Shown piece after piece: positions 1 to 7,938 of a stretch of 64,000 bases of DNA. Source of the stretch: Trebonia sp964581815 (GTDB taxonomy: Bacteria > Actinomycetota > Actinomycetes > Streptosporangiales > Streptosporangiaceae). Each line of letters begins with the position of its first letter. Position 1 is the stretch's first letter. The notes under the pieces are model-generated. The model saw only the letters and a list, made by a program, of their open reading frames with translations. It had not been told where the DNA came from and searched no databases. The stretch spans positions 69,517-133,516 of the forward strand of contig CAZORE010000005.1 of NCBI GenBank assembly GCA_964581815.1. Reading direction: 5' to 3'. A program made the position numbers and the translations under genes.

Positions 1-1099
1 CGTTGTACGGCGACCACTGCTGTCCAGCCGAGCTGTTGCAGCCCGACAGGTACATCGGGTTGCCCTCGGTGTTGAGCGAGTTCTGGTTGCTGAGGCAGTT
101 GCCGTTCTGCCCGGTCAGCTGGCCGGTCGCGGTCGCGGTGCCGGCCGGTGTGGAGTTGCCGCCCTGCTCGTAGACGGCCACGTAGCCGACGCTCATCGAC
201 GCGCCCGAGGTGGTGGCGCTCGTCGGGGAGGTGCAGTTGCAGATCCCGTTCGGGTAGTTGCCGCCCATCGCGAGGTCGAAGATGATGAAGAACCCATGGT
301 CGATGGCCGCCTGCCAAGCCGCCGTGCCGACCGAGGCCTCGGTGATCGTGGATTCCACGGTCCCGTCCATCAGGAACTGCAGCGTCTCCGCGCTGGTGTT
401 GGTCCTGTCGACGATGACCGAGTAGGTGTGGTAGCCGGACTGGCAGGAAGACGCCGTGTTCGGGCAGGCGATCAGCGCGTGGCCGCTGCTTCCCGCTGAA
501 TCGTGCAGTGTCTGCGACGCCTCGTTGAGCCCGTTGACGTCCTCCATCATGTCGATCTCGCCGGACTGCGGCCAGCCGCCGCCGGCCCGCATGGGCGAGC
601 CGAGTGCCCAGAACGCGGGCCAGTACCCGAGGCCAGTCGCCGGGTTCGGCTGCTCAATCTCCGCGGTCATCTCCAGCATGCCGCCCGCGGGTGCCTGGAA
701 GTCGTCGCGGGTCGACTCGATCCGCGCGCTCGTCCAGCTGCCGCCGCTGCTGATTGCCTTGAGTACCAGGTGGCCGTTGCCGTCCAGGTACACGTTGTTC
801 GTCGAGTTGGTGGTCTGCTCGGTCTCGCCGGTGCCGTAGCCGGTTCCTATGTCGTAGAACCAGTTCTGCGCCGACGGGGCGGAGCCGGCCGCGCCCGCGA
901 AGTTGTCACTGAACACCGTGTTCCAGCCGGACGGGGCGGGCGGCACGGTGTCCGCCTTGGCGGGCGCGGCGCCAAGCGCGCCGAACGCGACCGCCGCCAG
1001 GCAGCTCGCGAGCAACAGCAGGGCGCTGAACAGCGCGCGCCGCGGCTTGCCGCCCCGGGCCGGCGGCCCGACTGCGTGATCTCTTCCCTGGCTCGTCAT
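1..1099 (-). CDS. Secreted GH16 family endo-beta-glucanase with C-terminal ricin-type (CBM13) domain, partial
   Basis: The minus strand is open from an ATG at 1099 to the window edge, so the 3' end is missing (366 codons seen). A GGAGGAGG ribosome site lies 5 bases before the ATG. Residues 1-45 are a basic stretch, a hydrophobic core (LLLLASCLAAVAFGALG) and an APAKA cleavage region, so the protein is exported. The GH16 domain follows, with the catalytic signature GEIDMMED near residues 180-187 (the two Glu are nucleophile and acid/base) and aromatic patches such as GYWPAFWALG. After about residue 320 the sequence turns into a beta-trefoil start (GQNGNCLSN...SGCNSSAGQQW), which is a carbohydrate-binding module. 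Role: extracellular hydrolysis of beta-1,3 or mixed-linked glucan. Substrate is not decided by the sequence. The family is secure; the exact C-terminus is unseen. Confidence 0.9.
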   Translation of the reverse strand, partial: MTSQGRDHAVGPPARGGKPRRALFSALLLLASCLAAVAFGALGAAPAKADTVPPAPSGWNTVFSDNFAGAAGSAPSAQNWFYDIGTGYGTGETEQTTNSTNNVYLDGNGHLVLKAISSGGSWTSARIESTRDDFQAPAGGMLEMTAEIEQPNPATGLGYWPAFWALGSPMRAGGGWPQSGEIDMMEDVNGLNEASQTLHDSAGSSGHALIACPNTASSCQSGYHTYSVIVDRTNTSAETLQFLMDGTVESTITEASVGTAAWQAAIDHGFFIIFDLAMGGNYPNGICNCTSPTSATTSGASMSVGYVAVYEQGGNSTPAGTATATGQLTGQNGNCLSNQNSLNTEGNPMYLSGCNSSAGQQWSPYN

Positions 1100-1859
1100 T
1101 GGGCCTCCTCCGGGGGTACCGCGGAACGGGGCCGCCGTTCTTACATTCGTTCCATTTCTTACATTCGTTACATTCCGAATTCGGCGGCTTACCGTCGATA
1201 GAACATGCACAGGACACTTAGTTCAAGACTTATTTAAAGTAAAAATTATAAAAAAACTTGCCGGGGACGGAGCTGTGCGGCATTGCACGGCACGGCATTG
1301 CGCGCCGAGACAGAGCGCGCCACCACGGCTGGTTGTGGCAACAAGCCGCCCCGACCCACTGCCGTTAAGCTGGCTGCGCCGTCTGGCGTCAAAGCGGGCC
1401 GACTCCGGGCTAACGCGCCCCCAGTGGGTCGTGACTTGCCGTCAGTTCCCGCCTCCCAGGACGACTTTGTATCAGTTTCTGCTCGCTTCAACTTCTCATA
1501 TCGGATATAACGGGCACAGAAGTGACCGAAACTGATACCGAGTCGACGAGTTGGCAGGAACTGACCCGGAAATGGGCGGAATCCCACACAGCGAGTCATC
1601 GCGCGGCGGATTTCCGCGCAGGCACGGTGCCGCGCGGCGGCATTCGTGGCTGATAGAAAGTGGAGCCGCTCCGGCGCGGACTCGGCCGTGTCCTGCCCGC
1701 ACCGCTCTCCACGAGGGCGCGCCCAGGCCGGGGCACGGGCGCCTGCGAGTGGCGGGGTGGAGCGGGTCCGCCCCGGGCCCCGGAGGGGATGGGAGCCGGG
1801 GGCGGAGATCTGGGCGGGACGGGCGGCAGCCATGCTTCCGTTCGGGGTGATGCTTGTGT
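1100..1859. other. Long intergenic region between GH16 gene and ctaB
   Basis: No convincing gene: open frames here have arginine/proline-rich shadow composition. The part nearest the GH16 gene (1130-1260) is AT-rich and contains direct repeats of TTACATTCGTT (1141-1151, 1159-1169, and a partial copy at 1168-1175), probably part of the GH16 control region. The part at 1469-1538 holds nested inverted repeats (separate entry). Since ctaB is transcribed toward this region, it should also contain the end of the oxidase operon transcript. Confidence 0.5.
1469..1538. repeat. Nested inverted repeat
   Basis: GTATCAGTTTC at 1469-1479 is matched exactly by its reverse complement at 1528-1538 (11 bp, no mismatch). 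Inside lie ACTTCT (1491-1496) with AGAAGT (1518-1523) and, almost at the centre, ATATC-G-GATAT (1498-1508). The dyads are nearly concentric. It lies about 320 bases beyond the ctaB stop. It could be an end structure of the oxidase transcript, an operator, or a relic of a small mobile element. Confidence 0.55.
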
Positions 1860-2819
1860 TTACCAGCGGCCGAAGGGGAGGACTGCGGTGACCGCGACCG
1901 CGACGAACAGCAGGGTCAGGTAGGCGATGGAGAGGTGGAACAGGCGCATCGGGAAGGGCTTGGTACCGTCCGCACGGACCCGGGCGTGCAGGCGGTGGGC
2001 CTCCACGAGGAACCAGCCGCCGAGGCCGGCCGCCATGGCCGTGTACAGCCAGCCGGCGTAAGGGGCCAGCGCCAGGGTGGCGGCCACCATGGCGTATGAG
2101 TAGCCGACGATCCTGCGGGTTACCGTGGCGGGCTCGGCCACCACGGGGAGCATCGGGACGTTCGCGCGCGCGTAGTCGTCCTTGAACTTCATCGCCAGGG
2201 CCCAGAAGTGCGGCGGGGTCCACAAGAAGATCACCGTGAACAGCACGATCGCGGGGACCGCTACCGTGCCCTTGACGGCCGCCCAGCCGACGAGGACAGG
2301 GAAGCAGCCTGCGGCGCCGCCGATCACGATGTTCGCCGGGGAACGGCGCTTGAGCAGCAGCGTGTAGACGAACACGTAGAAGGCGATGGCCGCGTCGGCC
2401 AGGGCCGCGGAGAGCCAGTTAGCCTCAAGCCCAAGCAGCAGCGTGGCGGCCGCGCCGAGCACGACGCCCCAGACAAGGGCCTCGGCCGGCTTGATCGCGC
2501 CCTGCTTGTTGACCAGGGGGCGGCGCGAGGTCCGCTTCATCACCGCGTCGATGTCGCGGTCGATGTAGCAGTTGAAGGTGTTAGCGCTGCCGGCGGCGAA
2601 GGTGCCGCCGACGACGGTGACCACGACGAGCAGGAGAGACGGCAGGCCGCGCTGGGCGAGCAGCATCGTCGGCACGGTAGTGACGAGCAGCAACTCGATG
2701 ATCCGCGGCTTGGTCAGCGCGACGAGCGCGCCGGCCACCGCACGAGGGGTGCGCCGGGCCGGAGGCTGCCCGGCCGCGTGGCCAGCCTCCGGCACCAGCA
2801 CGGTTGGCGAGGAAGTCAC
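1860..2819 (-). CDS. ctaB: Protoheme IX farnesyltransferase (heme O synthase)
   Basis: A 319-residue UbiA-superfamily membrane prenyltransferase that attaches a farnesyl group to heme B to give heme O, the precursor of the heme A needed by the oxidase encoded just upstream. The first aspartate motif is NCYIDRDIDAVMKRT (about residues 83-97, NxxxDxxxD type, binding Mg-pyrophosphate); the second region is KFKDDYARANVPMLPVV near residue 215. About nine hydrophobic segments are visible, with a soluble N-terminal tail of about 30 residues. Start is a GTG that overlaps the stop of the small membrane gene upstream (GTGA, 4-base overlap), with GAAGGCGAGG as ribosome site, so translation is coupled. 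It is the last gene of the cta operon. Confidence 0.95.
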   Translation of the reverse strand: MTSSPTVLVPEAGHAAGQPPARRTPRAVAGALVALTKPRIIELLLVTTVPTMLLAQRGLPSLLLVVVTVVGGTFAAGSANTFNCYIDRDIDAVMKRTSRRPLVNKQGAIKPAEALVWGVVLGAAATLLLGLEANWLSAALADAAIAFYVFVYTLLLKRRSPANIVIGGAAGCFPVLVGWAAVKGTVAVPAIVLFTVIFLWTPPHFWALAMKFKDDYARANVPMLPVVAEPATVTRRIVGYSYAMVAATLALAPYAGWLYTAMAAGLGGWFLVEAHRLHARVRADGTKPFPMRLFHLSIAYLTLLFVAVAVTAVLPFGRW

Positions 2820-3148
2820 TCCTCGCCTTCCGTCGTCTCCAGGTCAGCGGTTGTCTCGGCGACGATGGGCGACTCCGGGTCTTCGACCGCCTCGGCGACG
2901 GCAGCCGACGACACTGAGGCGGCCACCGCGGCCGGGCCGGGAGCTGGGCCCGGTTCCCGGGTGCCGACCGAGGCGAACGGCGCGGTGGTCAGGTACTTGA
3001 GCCTCGGGCCGGAGTGCGCCGACCTGAACAGGTAGAACAGCGCGATCGAGATCACGATGAACGCACCGAGCGGTAGGGCGAACGTCATGATCGTCCCGCC
3101 GAAGTACATCGCGGGCCCGTCCGCCAGTGGTGTGGACACGGTTGTCAT
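2816..3148 (-). CDS. Small membrane protein of the oxidase operon
   Basis: A 110-residue protein with one clear membrane segment (about residues 18-42, MTFALPLGAFIVISIALFYLF) and an acidic, Ala/Glu-rich cytoplasmic or external tail ending TTEGEE. The ATG follows GGAAGGA directly and lies 10 bases after the ctaE stop; its own stop overlaps the ctaB start. The position suggests an accessory subunit or assembly factor of the aa3 oxidase. It is not the actinobacterial subunit IV (CtaF), which is longer and has more membrane segments. No family is recognised; function is inferred from context only. Confidence 0.8.
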   Translation of the reverse strand: MTTVSTPLADGPAMYFGGTIMTFALPLGAFIVISIALFYLFRSAHSGPRLKYLTTAPFASVGTREPGPAPGPAAVAASVSSAAVAEAVEDPESPIVAETTADLETTEGEE

Positions 3149-3158
3149 TCCTTCCAGC

Positions 3159-3827
3159 TCAGCGCACGTAGAAGAGCAGCCAGAATATGAACGTGACGAT
3201 CGCCAGGTAGTTCCACACCACGGTGAACGCGCTCAGCGACGCCTGGAACCGCTGCACCTCGTACGCCTGCGCGTAGGTGGGCGGCTGCTCCACGAAGGAG
3301 ATGGCCGGGATGGCACGCGCCCGGACCACGAGGATCTCCAGCCAGATCATCGCCGCCAGCCAGGTGACGAGCGCCACCGGGTAGAACCCGACGAAGACGC
3401 TCGCGAACCCGGACTGGCCGGGCTGGAATGGCAGCACGAGCAGCTCTTTGATCTGCAGCGCCACGGCCGCCAGGCCGAAGACGAGCGAGACCAGCGCCGT
3501 CATGAACCAGTTGCTCTTGCTGCCGCCCTTGATCCGCTGCAGGCCGACGGTCTGGATGACCGCGCTGACCACGATCAGGCCGGTGATCGCCTCGCCGTAG
3601 TGGTTCGACGGGATCCTGGTCGAGCTCGGCAGCCACATGCCGTGGCCGTTGGAGGAGAACAGGTAGAAGTACGCGAAGGCGAACGCGCCGAACAGGAACG
3701 AGAGCGCGCCGATGGCCAGCCTGCTGCCCGTCCAGTTCGCGTTGAGCGCGGCCTCGTGGTAGAAGGCCGCCTCCTCGGTGGCCCGGGCAACGGCCTCGCC
3801 GCTGCCCGGGGCGGTGATATCCGCCAT
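3159..3827 (-). CDS. ctaE: Cytochrome c oxidase subunit III
   Basis: A 222-residue heme-copper oxidase subunit III-like membrane protein with about five hydrophobic helices. The N-terminal cytoplasmic stretch (residues 1-30) precedes helix one (LAIGALSFLFGAFAFAYFYLF). The helices are interrupted by short polar loops; the C-terminus ends IFWLLFYVR. The family supports proton uptake and stabilises the subunit I catalytic core. The ATG lies 6 bases after the ctaD stop, with GGAGGAATAG inside the ctaD 3' end, so expression is coupled with ctaD. Confidence 0.88.
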   Translation of the reverse strand: MADITAPGSGEAVARATEEAAFYHEAALNANWTGSRLAIGALSFLFGAFAFAYFYLFSSNGHGMWLPSSTRIPSNHYGEAITGLIVVSAVIQTVGLQRIKGGSKSNWFMTALVSLVFGLAAVALQIKELLVLPFQPGQSGFASVFVGFYPVALVTWLAAMIWLEILVVRARAIPAISFVEQPPTYAQAYEVQRFQASLSAFTVVWNYLAIVTFIFWLLFYVR

Positions 3828-3833
3828 GATTTG

Positions 3834-5831
3834 CTATTCCTCCGATCCGGTACTGCCGACGGCAGCCGTCGCGAGCGCGCCGCCGATCACGCCGGCCGGC
3901 GGATGCAGGTCCGCCACGGGCAGCGCGTCGGGGTCGCCGTACTCATACGGGCCGGCCAGGACCACCGGGACGTACTCGAAGTTGTCGGCCGGGGGCGGGC
4001 TCGGGATCTGCCACTCAAGGCCGCGGGCGTTCCACGGGTTCTGCGGCGCCCGCTTGCGCCACACCACCGTGGACATCACGAAGTTGAAGATGAAGATCAG
4101 CATCGAGCCACCGAGGCAGAAGGCGGAGATCGACGCCCAGTCGTTCAGCGTCTGGAGGTTCTGCGCGTACTCCCAGACCCGCCGCGGCTGGCCGAGCAGG
4201 CCGACCGCGAACAGCGGCATGAACGTGGAGTTGAACGCGATGAACATCGTCCAGAAGTGGATCTTGCCGAGCCGCTCGTTCAAGGTGATCCCCATGACCT
4301 TCGGCAGCCAGTAGTAGATGCCGCCGAAGAACGCGAAGATCAGCCCGCCCATGATCGTGTAGTGGAAGTGCGCGAGCACGAAGAACGAGCCGTGCGCCGT
4401 GGTGTCCACTGGCACGTCGGAGACGAACACGCCCGAGATGCCGCCGAACAGGAAGTTGACGAACAGGGCGAGCGCGAACAGCATCGGGACCGTGAGCCGG
4501 ATCTTCGCCTTCCACAAGGTGCCCATCGCCACCAGGAAGATGAAGCCGGTCGGTATCGAGATCAGCTCCGTCGTCAGCATGAACAGCGGCCGCATGTCCG
4601 GGTCCATGCCGGAGTCGAACAGGTGGTGCTGCCAGACGAAGAACGACAGGATCGCGACGCCGAACATGCCCGCCGCGCCGACCTTGTAGCCGAACAGCGG
4701 CTTCCTGGCGAAGACCGGGAGGATCTCCGACACGACGCCGAACCCGGGCAGCGCCAGGATGTACACCTCGGGGTGGCCGAAGAACCAGAACAAGTCCTGG
4801 TACAGGTAGCTCGACCCGCCGAGCTGGTCGACGAAGAAGGCGGTCTGCGCCGTCCGGTCGGTGATGATCATGTACATGCCGCCGACGAGCACCGGGGCGG
4901 CCAGGACCAGCAGGAAGCCCGTGGTGAGCATCGCCCAGACGAACATCGGCAGCCGGGACCAGCGCATGCCCGGCGCCCGGAAGCAGATGATCGTGACGAC
5001 GATGTTGAACCCGGCCAGGATGATCGAGATGCCCATCAGGCCGAAGGCGACCGCGTACGCGTCCATGCCCTGGCCGGCCTGGATGGACAGCGGCGCGTAG
5101 CCGGTCCAGCCGGTCGGGAACCCGCCGTCGAGGAAGGCCGTCAGCAGGATCACGTAGGCGCACGGCGTGAGCCAGAAGCTCAGCGCCTCAAGGCGCGGGA
5201 ACGCGACCCGCTTGGAGCCGATCATGATCGGGACCAGGTAGTTGCCGAACGGGCCGAGGATGACCGAAGTCATCATCATCATCATCATGGTGCCGTGCTC
5301 GCCGACCACCTGCAGGTACATGCTCGGCGACATGACGTGGTAGGTCGGCGAGAGCAGCTCGGTCCTGATCCCGATCGCGAGCAGGCCGCCGGTGAAGAAG
5401 TAGACCAGCATGCCGATCAGGTACTGCAGGCCGACGACCTTGTGGTCGAGGGTGTACCTGAAGTACCTGGCGATGCCGCCGTCCCGCGTCTCGTGCCCCT
5501 CGAAGAGGGCGACGTTGCGGTTCAGCGGCCTGCCGAGCATCTGCCGGACCAGGTCGTTGAATACGCCGAGCCCGATCAGCCAGCCGACGATGAGGAACGC
5601 GTAGCCGAGGACGATCGCCTCGTCGTTGCTGTCCGACGCGCCGCCGCCCGTCGCGACGAAGCTCGGGGTCATGAAGTTGCCGAGCCAGTGGCCGATGTAG
5701 TAGCCGATGACCGCGCCGGCCAGGGCGGTCAGCACGTTGGGGCGCATCCACCAGGAGCGCTCCCTCGGGGTGGCGCCCGGATCGCCGCCGCCGGGCGCCT
5801 GAGCGCTCTCCGGCTGGGTTTCGATAGCCAT
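3834..5831 (-). CDS. ctaD: Cytochrome c oxidase subunit I, long form
   Basis: A 665-residue catalytic subunit of an aa3-type heme-copper oxidase. An N-terminal extension of about 120 residues with two extra hydrophobic segments precedes the usual core. The low-spin heme helix carries GEHGT followed by six consecutive methionines (residues 182-187). The CuB/active-site ligands are visible: FFGHPEVYILALPGFG (His and cross-linked Tyr), QHHLF, and LAHFHYTIMGG (heme a and a3 histidines). The reaction is reduction of oxygen to water with proton pumping, electrons arriving through CtaC. A strong AGGAGCGAGG ribosome site precedes the ATG. The length exceeds the usual 530-580 residues because of the N-terminal addition. 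Confidence 0.95.
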   Translation of the reverse strand: MAIETQPESAQAPGGGDPGATPRERSWWMRPNVLTALAGAVIGYYIGHWLGNFMTPSFVATGGGASDSNDEAIVLGYAFLIVGWLIGLGVFNDLVRQMLGRPLNRNVALFEGHETRDGGIARYFRYTLDHKVVGLQYLIGMLVYFFTGGLLAIGIRTELLSPTYHVMSPSMYLQVVGEHGTMMMMMMTSVILGPFGNYLVPIMIGSKRVAFPRLEALSFWLTPCAYVILLTAFLDGGFPTGWTGYAPLSIQAGQGMDAYAVAFGLMGISIILAGFNIVVTIICFRAPGMRWSRLPMFVWAMLTTGFLLVLAAPVLVGGMYMIITDRTAQTAFFVDQLGGSSYLYQDLFWFFGHPEVYILALPGFGVVSEILPVFARKPLFGYKVGAAGMFGVAILSFFVWQHHLFDSGMDPDMRPLFMLTTELISIPTGFIFLVAMGTLWKAKIRLTVPMLFALALFVNFLFGGISGVFVSDVPVDTTAHGSFFVLAHFHYTIMGGLIFAFFGGIYYWLPKVMGITLNERLGKIHFWTMFIAFNSTFMPLFAVGLLGQPRRVWEYAQNLQTLNDWASISAFCLGGSMLIFIFNFVMSTVVWRKRAPQNPWNARGLEWQIPSPPPADNFEYVPVVLAGPYEYGDPDALPVADLHPPAGVIGGALATAAVGSTGSEE

Positions 5832-5851
5832 GGGGTAACCTCGCTCCTTTC

Positions 5852-6829
5852 TTACGGCTGTTCCGGGTCCGCCGGGTTGTAGAAACCGCCGCCCGCGCTG
5901 GTCAGGCCAAGTTCCTCGTTGATCTTGCCCGCCGGGATAGTGGTCGGGTCATAGGTGAGCGCGTACGGCGGCAGGATCTTGGTCAGGCCCGCGAGCTTCG
6001 TCTTGGTGGCCTGCGCCCAGGCCAGGAAGTTCGCGTCGGTCATCACCGTGCCGGTGTCGTACATCGAGCCGTGCCAGATGCCGCACAGCTCCGCGCAGCG
6101 GACCTGGAAGTAGCCCGTGACCGTCGGCGTCGCGTACGCGACGTTGTTCACTCCCGGGTTAGCGTCGGCCTTGACGCCGAGCGTGTACGCCCAGAAGGAG
6201 TGGATGACGTCGAGCGAGGTGACGTTGAACTGCACCGGCTGGCCCACCGGCAGCACGAGCTGCGTGGTCTCGAACCCGCCGAACTGCGGGTAGCGGTACG
6301 TCCAGGCCCACTGCTGGCCGATCACCTGGACCTGGAGGATGTTGCCCGAGTTCGGCGTCCAGGAGGTGAGCGAGGCGGCGGCCGGCAGGCCGTTCTTGAA
6401 GATCGGCTGCGGGCCCTGGCCGGCGCCGGCGCCGGCCGGGACGATCAGCTCGACGGTGCCGTAGACGGCCAGGCTGAGCACGATCGCGGCGGTGCCGATG
6501 ATCCAGGTCGCCTGGACCTTCAGGTTGCCGTGCAGCGGCATGGCGTCGGTTTCATCCCCTGGCTTCTTGCGCCAGAAGGTGAGCGCCCAGCCGAAGTACA
6601 GCAGCACGCCGACCACGACCGGCGTGGCCAGCAAGGCCAGCACGGTGAAGTCAGTCTGCTGGCTGGCCGCCTGGTCCGACGCGCGGCCCGGGGGGAGGTG
6701 CGGCCCGAGGACCAGTCCGACGAGCAGGTCGGCGACGATGCTCAGCGCGATCCACAGGATGAGCAGCACCCTCGCGTCGCTTTGCTTGCCGGCCACGGCC
6801 GGGGATGCCGCGGAAGCGTCGGCGGCCAT
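5852..6829 (-). CDS. ctaC: Cytochrome c oxidase subunit II
   Basis: A 325-residue CuA subunit. Two N-terminal membrane helices (about residues 20-45 and 65-85, the second ending FGWALTFWRKKPG) are followed by the periplasmic cupredoxin domain. All CuA ligands are present: the first His in DVIHSFW and the cluster RCAELCGIWHGSM (C-x3-C-x3-H-x2-M). There is no fused cytochrome c domain, so electrons must come from a separate donor or directly from the bc1 complex. The start ATG at 6829 shares a base with the stop of the upstream cupredoxin gene (TGATG), so the two are translationally coupled. The open frame continues upstream, but composition there is that of a shadow of the neighbour gene. Confidence 0.93.
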   Translation of the reverse strand: MAADASAASPAVAGKQSDARVLLILWIALSIVADLLVGLVLGPHLPPGRASDQAASQQTDFTVLALLATPVVVGVLLYFGWALTFWRKKPGDETDAMPLHGNLKVQATWIIGTAAIVLSLAVYGTVELIVPAGAGAGQGPQPIFKNGLPAAASLTSWTPNSGNILQVQVIGQQWAWTYRYPQFGGFETTQLVLPVGQPVQFNVTSLDVIHSFWAYTLGVKADANPGVNNVAYATPTVTGYFQVRCAELCGIWHGSMYDTGTVMTDANFLAWAQATKTKLAGLTKILPPYALTYDPTTIPAGKINEELGLTSAGGGFYNPADPEQP

Positions 6830-7560
6830 CAGGACTGCACCTCCATCTGACCCATCATGTAACCCGGCGTAGCCATGGGGCCGCCGTTGCCGTCCACGTA
6901 ACCGCCGCCACACGGCACGAAGCACTGCCAGTGGTAGGCACCGGGGGTGCTCGGCGTCTTGAAGGTGAACTTGACGACGGTGTACGGCGAGCCGCCCGAG
7001 GTGGGGTCGGTGCCCACGCACGGGCTGACGGCGCACAGGGCGTTGTTCTCGTCCACCGTGGGGGGTGACGCCACCGGCACGTTGATGCCGAGGCTCGGGA
7101 TCGCGAAGGTGTGCTGCACCGCGCAGTCTGCCCACGAGTCGAAGGTGGAGACCGACTGCGCGGCGCCCATGGTCTTGCCGTTGTAGATCTGGAGGCTCTC
7201 GGTGTCGTTGACCACGCCCGAGACCTTGCCCCACACCGGGTTCCGCAGCGGCGTGCAGCCGTCGTACCCGAGGATCGTCACGTTCACGGTGGTGTTCGCG
7301 GGTACCGCGAAGTACGTCGTGTGATCGAACTGGCCGGTTGACGGGTTCTTGATGAAATACGAAACCCAGTCGGGCCGGTTGCTGATCGTGGTCTGGGGGG
7401 TGGTCATCATCGTGACGTCCACAACCCCGTTCTTTGCGTAGGCCGTGTAGTTCTCGGTCTGCGGCTGCGAGCCGATTATGTCGAACACGACCCAGAGCAC
7501 GCCTGCGACAACCGCCAGGAAGGCAACCACTAGGGTCACCACCCGAGCCGGTAGAGACAC
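6829..7560 (-). CDS. Membrane-anchored cupredoxin-like protein, first gene of the oxidase operon
   Basis: About 243 residues: one N-terminal membrane anchor (VVTLVVAFLAVVAGVLWVVFDII) and an external domain of beta-rich composition. Near the C-terminus is YHWQCFVPCGGGYVDGNGG followed by PMATPGYMMGQM. This resembles a CuA or type-1 copper loop (two Cys spaced C-x3-C and several Met), but the CuA His is not at its usual place. I chose the GTG at 7560 because GAGGTGG lies 6 bases before it; an ATG at 7593 in the same frame has no such site. The stop overlaps the ctaC start (TGATG). A role as an electron donor or copper-delivery factor for the oxidase is inferred from position and motif. Confidence 0.75.
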   Translation of the reverse strand: MSLPARVVTLVVAFLAVVAGVLWVVFDIIGSQPQTENYTAYAKNGVVDVTMMTTPQTTISNRPDWVSYFIKNPSTGQFDHTTYFAVPANTTVNVTILGYDGCTPLRNPVWGKVSGVVNDTESLQIYNGKTMGAAQSVSTFDSWADCAVQHTFAIPSLGINVPVASPPTVDENNALCAVSPCVGTDPTSGGSPYTVVKFTFKTPSTPGAYHWQCFVPCGGGYVDGNGGPMATPGYMMGQMEVQS

Positions 7561-7938
7561 CGGATACCACCTCGTTCCTGCGCAGCGCGTCATGCGGCTG
7601 CGCCCAGCTGTTGCCAAGCTCGCGGGCCTACCGCCGGTGCCCGGCGGGTAGGCGAGTCGGCATCCCGCCCTCGCACGCCAAGCGCGCGGTGGCGGGTTGC
7701 CCACGTACGCCCTGATCGTGACGGTTTGGCCGGCGCACCTGCAACACCCTGACCGCTGGATGACAAAATTGTCATCCGGCCTGGGGCGGCCCCTCGCCAA
7801 GTTCGCTTCTGGTGGTCCTCTGAGGATTACAATCGATTGCGAGACATTCGGGTAACAATTCCGAAACGTCGCCCTCCACCGGTTGATGATGGGAACGAAA
7901 CAGACACCATCAGGAGGAAACGCAAGGGGGCAGGGCAG
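7561..7938. promoter_or_regulatory. Divergent control region between the oxidase operon and the two-component operon
   Basis: No gene. It must contain both divergent promoters. It holds a perfect dyad GGATGACAA-AA-TTGTCATCC at 7758-7777 and a 10-bp palindrome CAATCGATTG at 7830-7839. The stretch 7740-7880 is less GC-rich than its surroundings. I could not place -35/-10 boxes with confidence. Confidence 0.55.
7758..7777. promoter_or_regulatory. Palindromic operator candidate
   Basis: GGATGACAA and TTGTCATCC are exact reverse complements separated by AA. The size and half-site spacing fit a dimeric regulator. It sits about 200 bases upstream of the cupredoxin start and about 160 upstream of the response-regulator start, so one protein could control both directions. 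The bound regulator is unknown; the adjacent OmpR-type regulator is a candidate, although OmpR-family proteins more often bind direct repeats. Confidence 0.5.

Noticed and set aside
1246..2223. Long open minus-strand frame partly under ctaB
   Set aside because: Its downstream half is Arg/Pro-rich and its upstream half is a shifted reading of ctaB; ctaB has all family motifs and coupling to the upstream gene.
3057..5882. Long open plus-strand frame of over 900 codons antisense to ctaD/ctaE
   Set aside because: Composition is His/Asp/Glu/Arg-rich typical of the reverse reading of high-GC genes; the opposite strand holds clear oxidase subunits.
7837..7938. N-terminal extension of the response regulator
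   Set aside because: The extra 34 codons are basic low-complexity sequence with no ribosome site; the receiver domain starts just after 7939.
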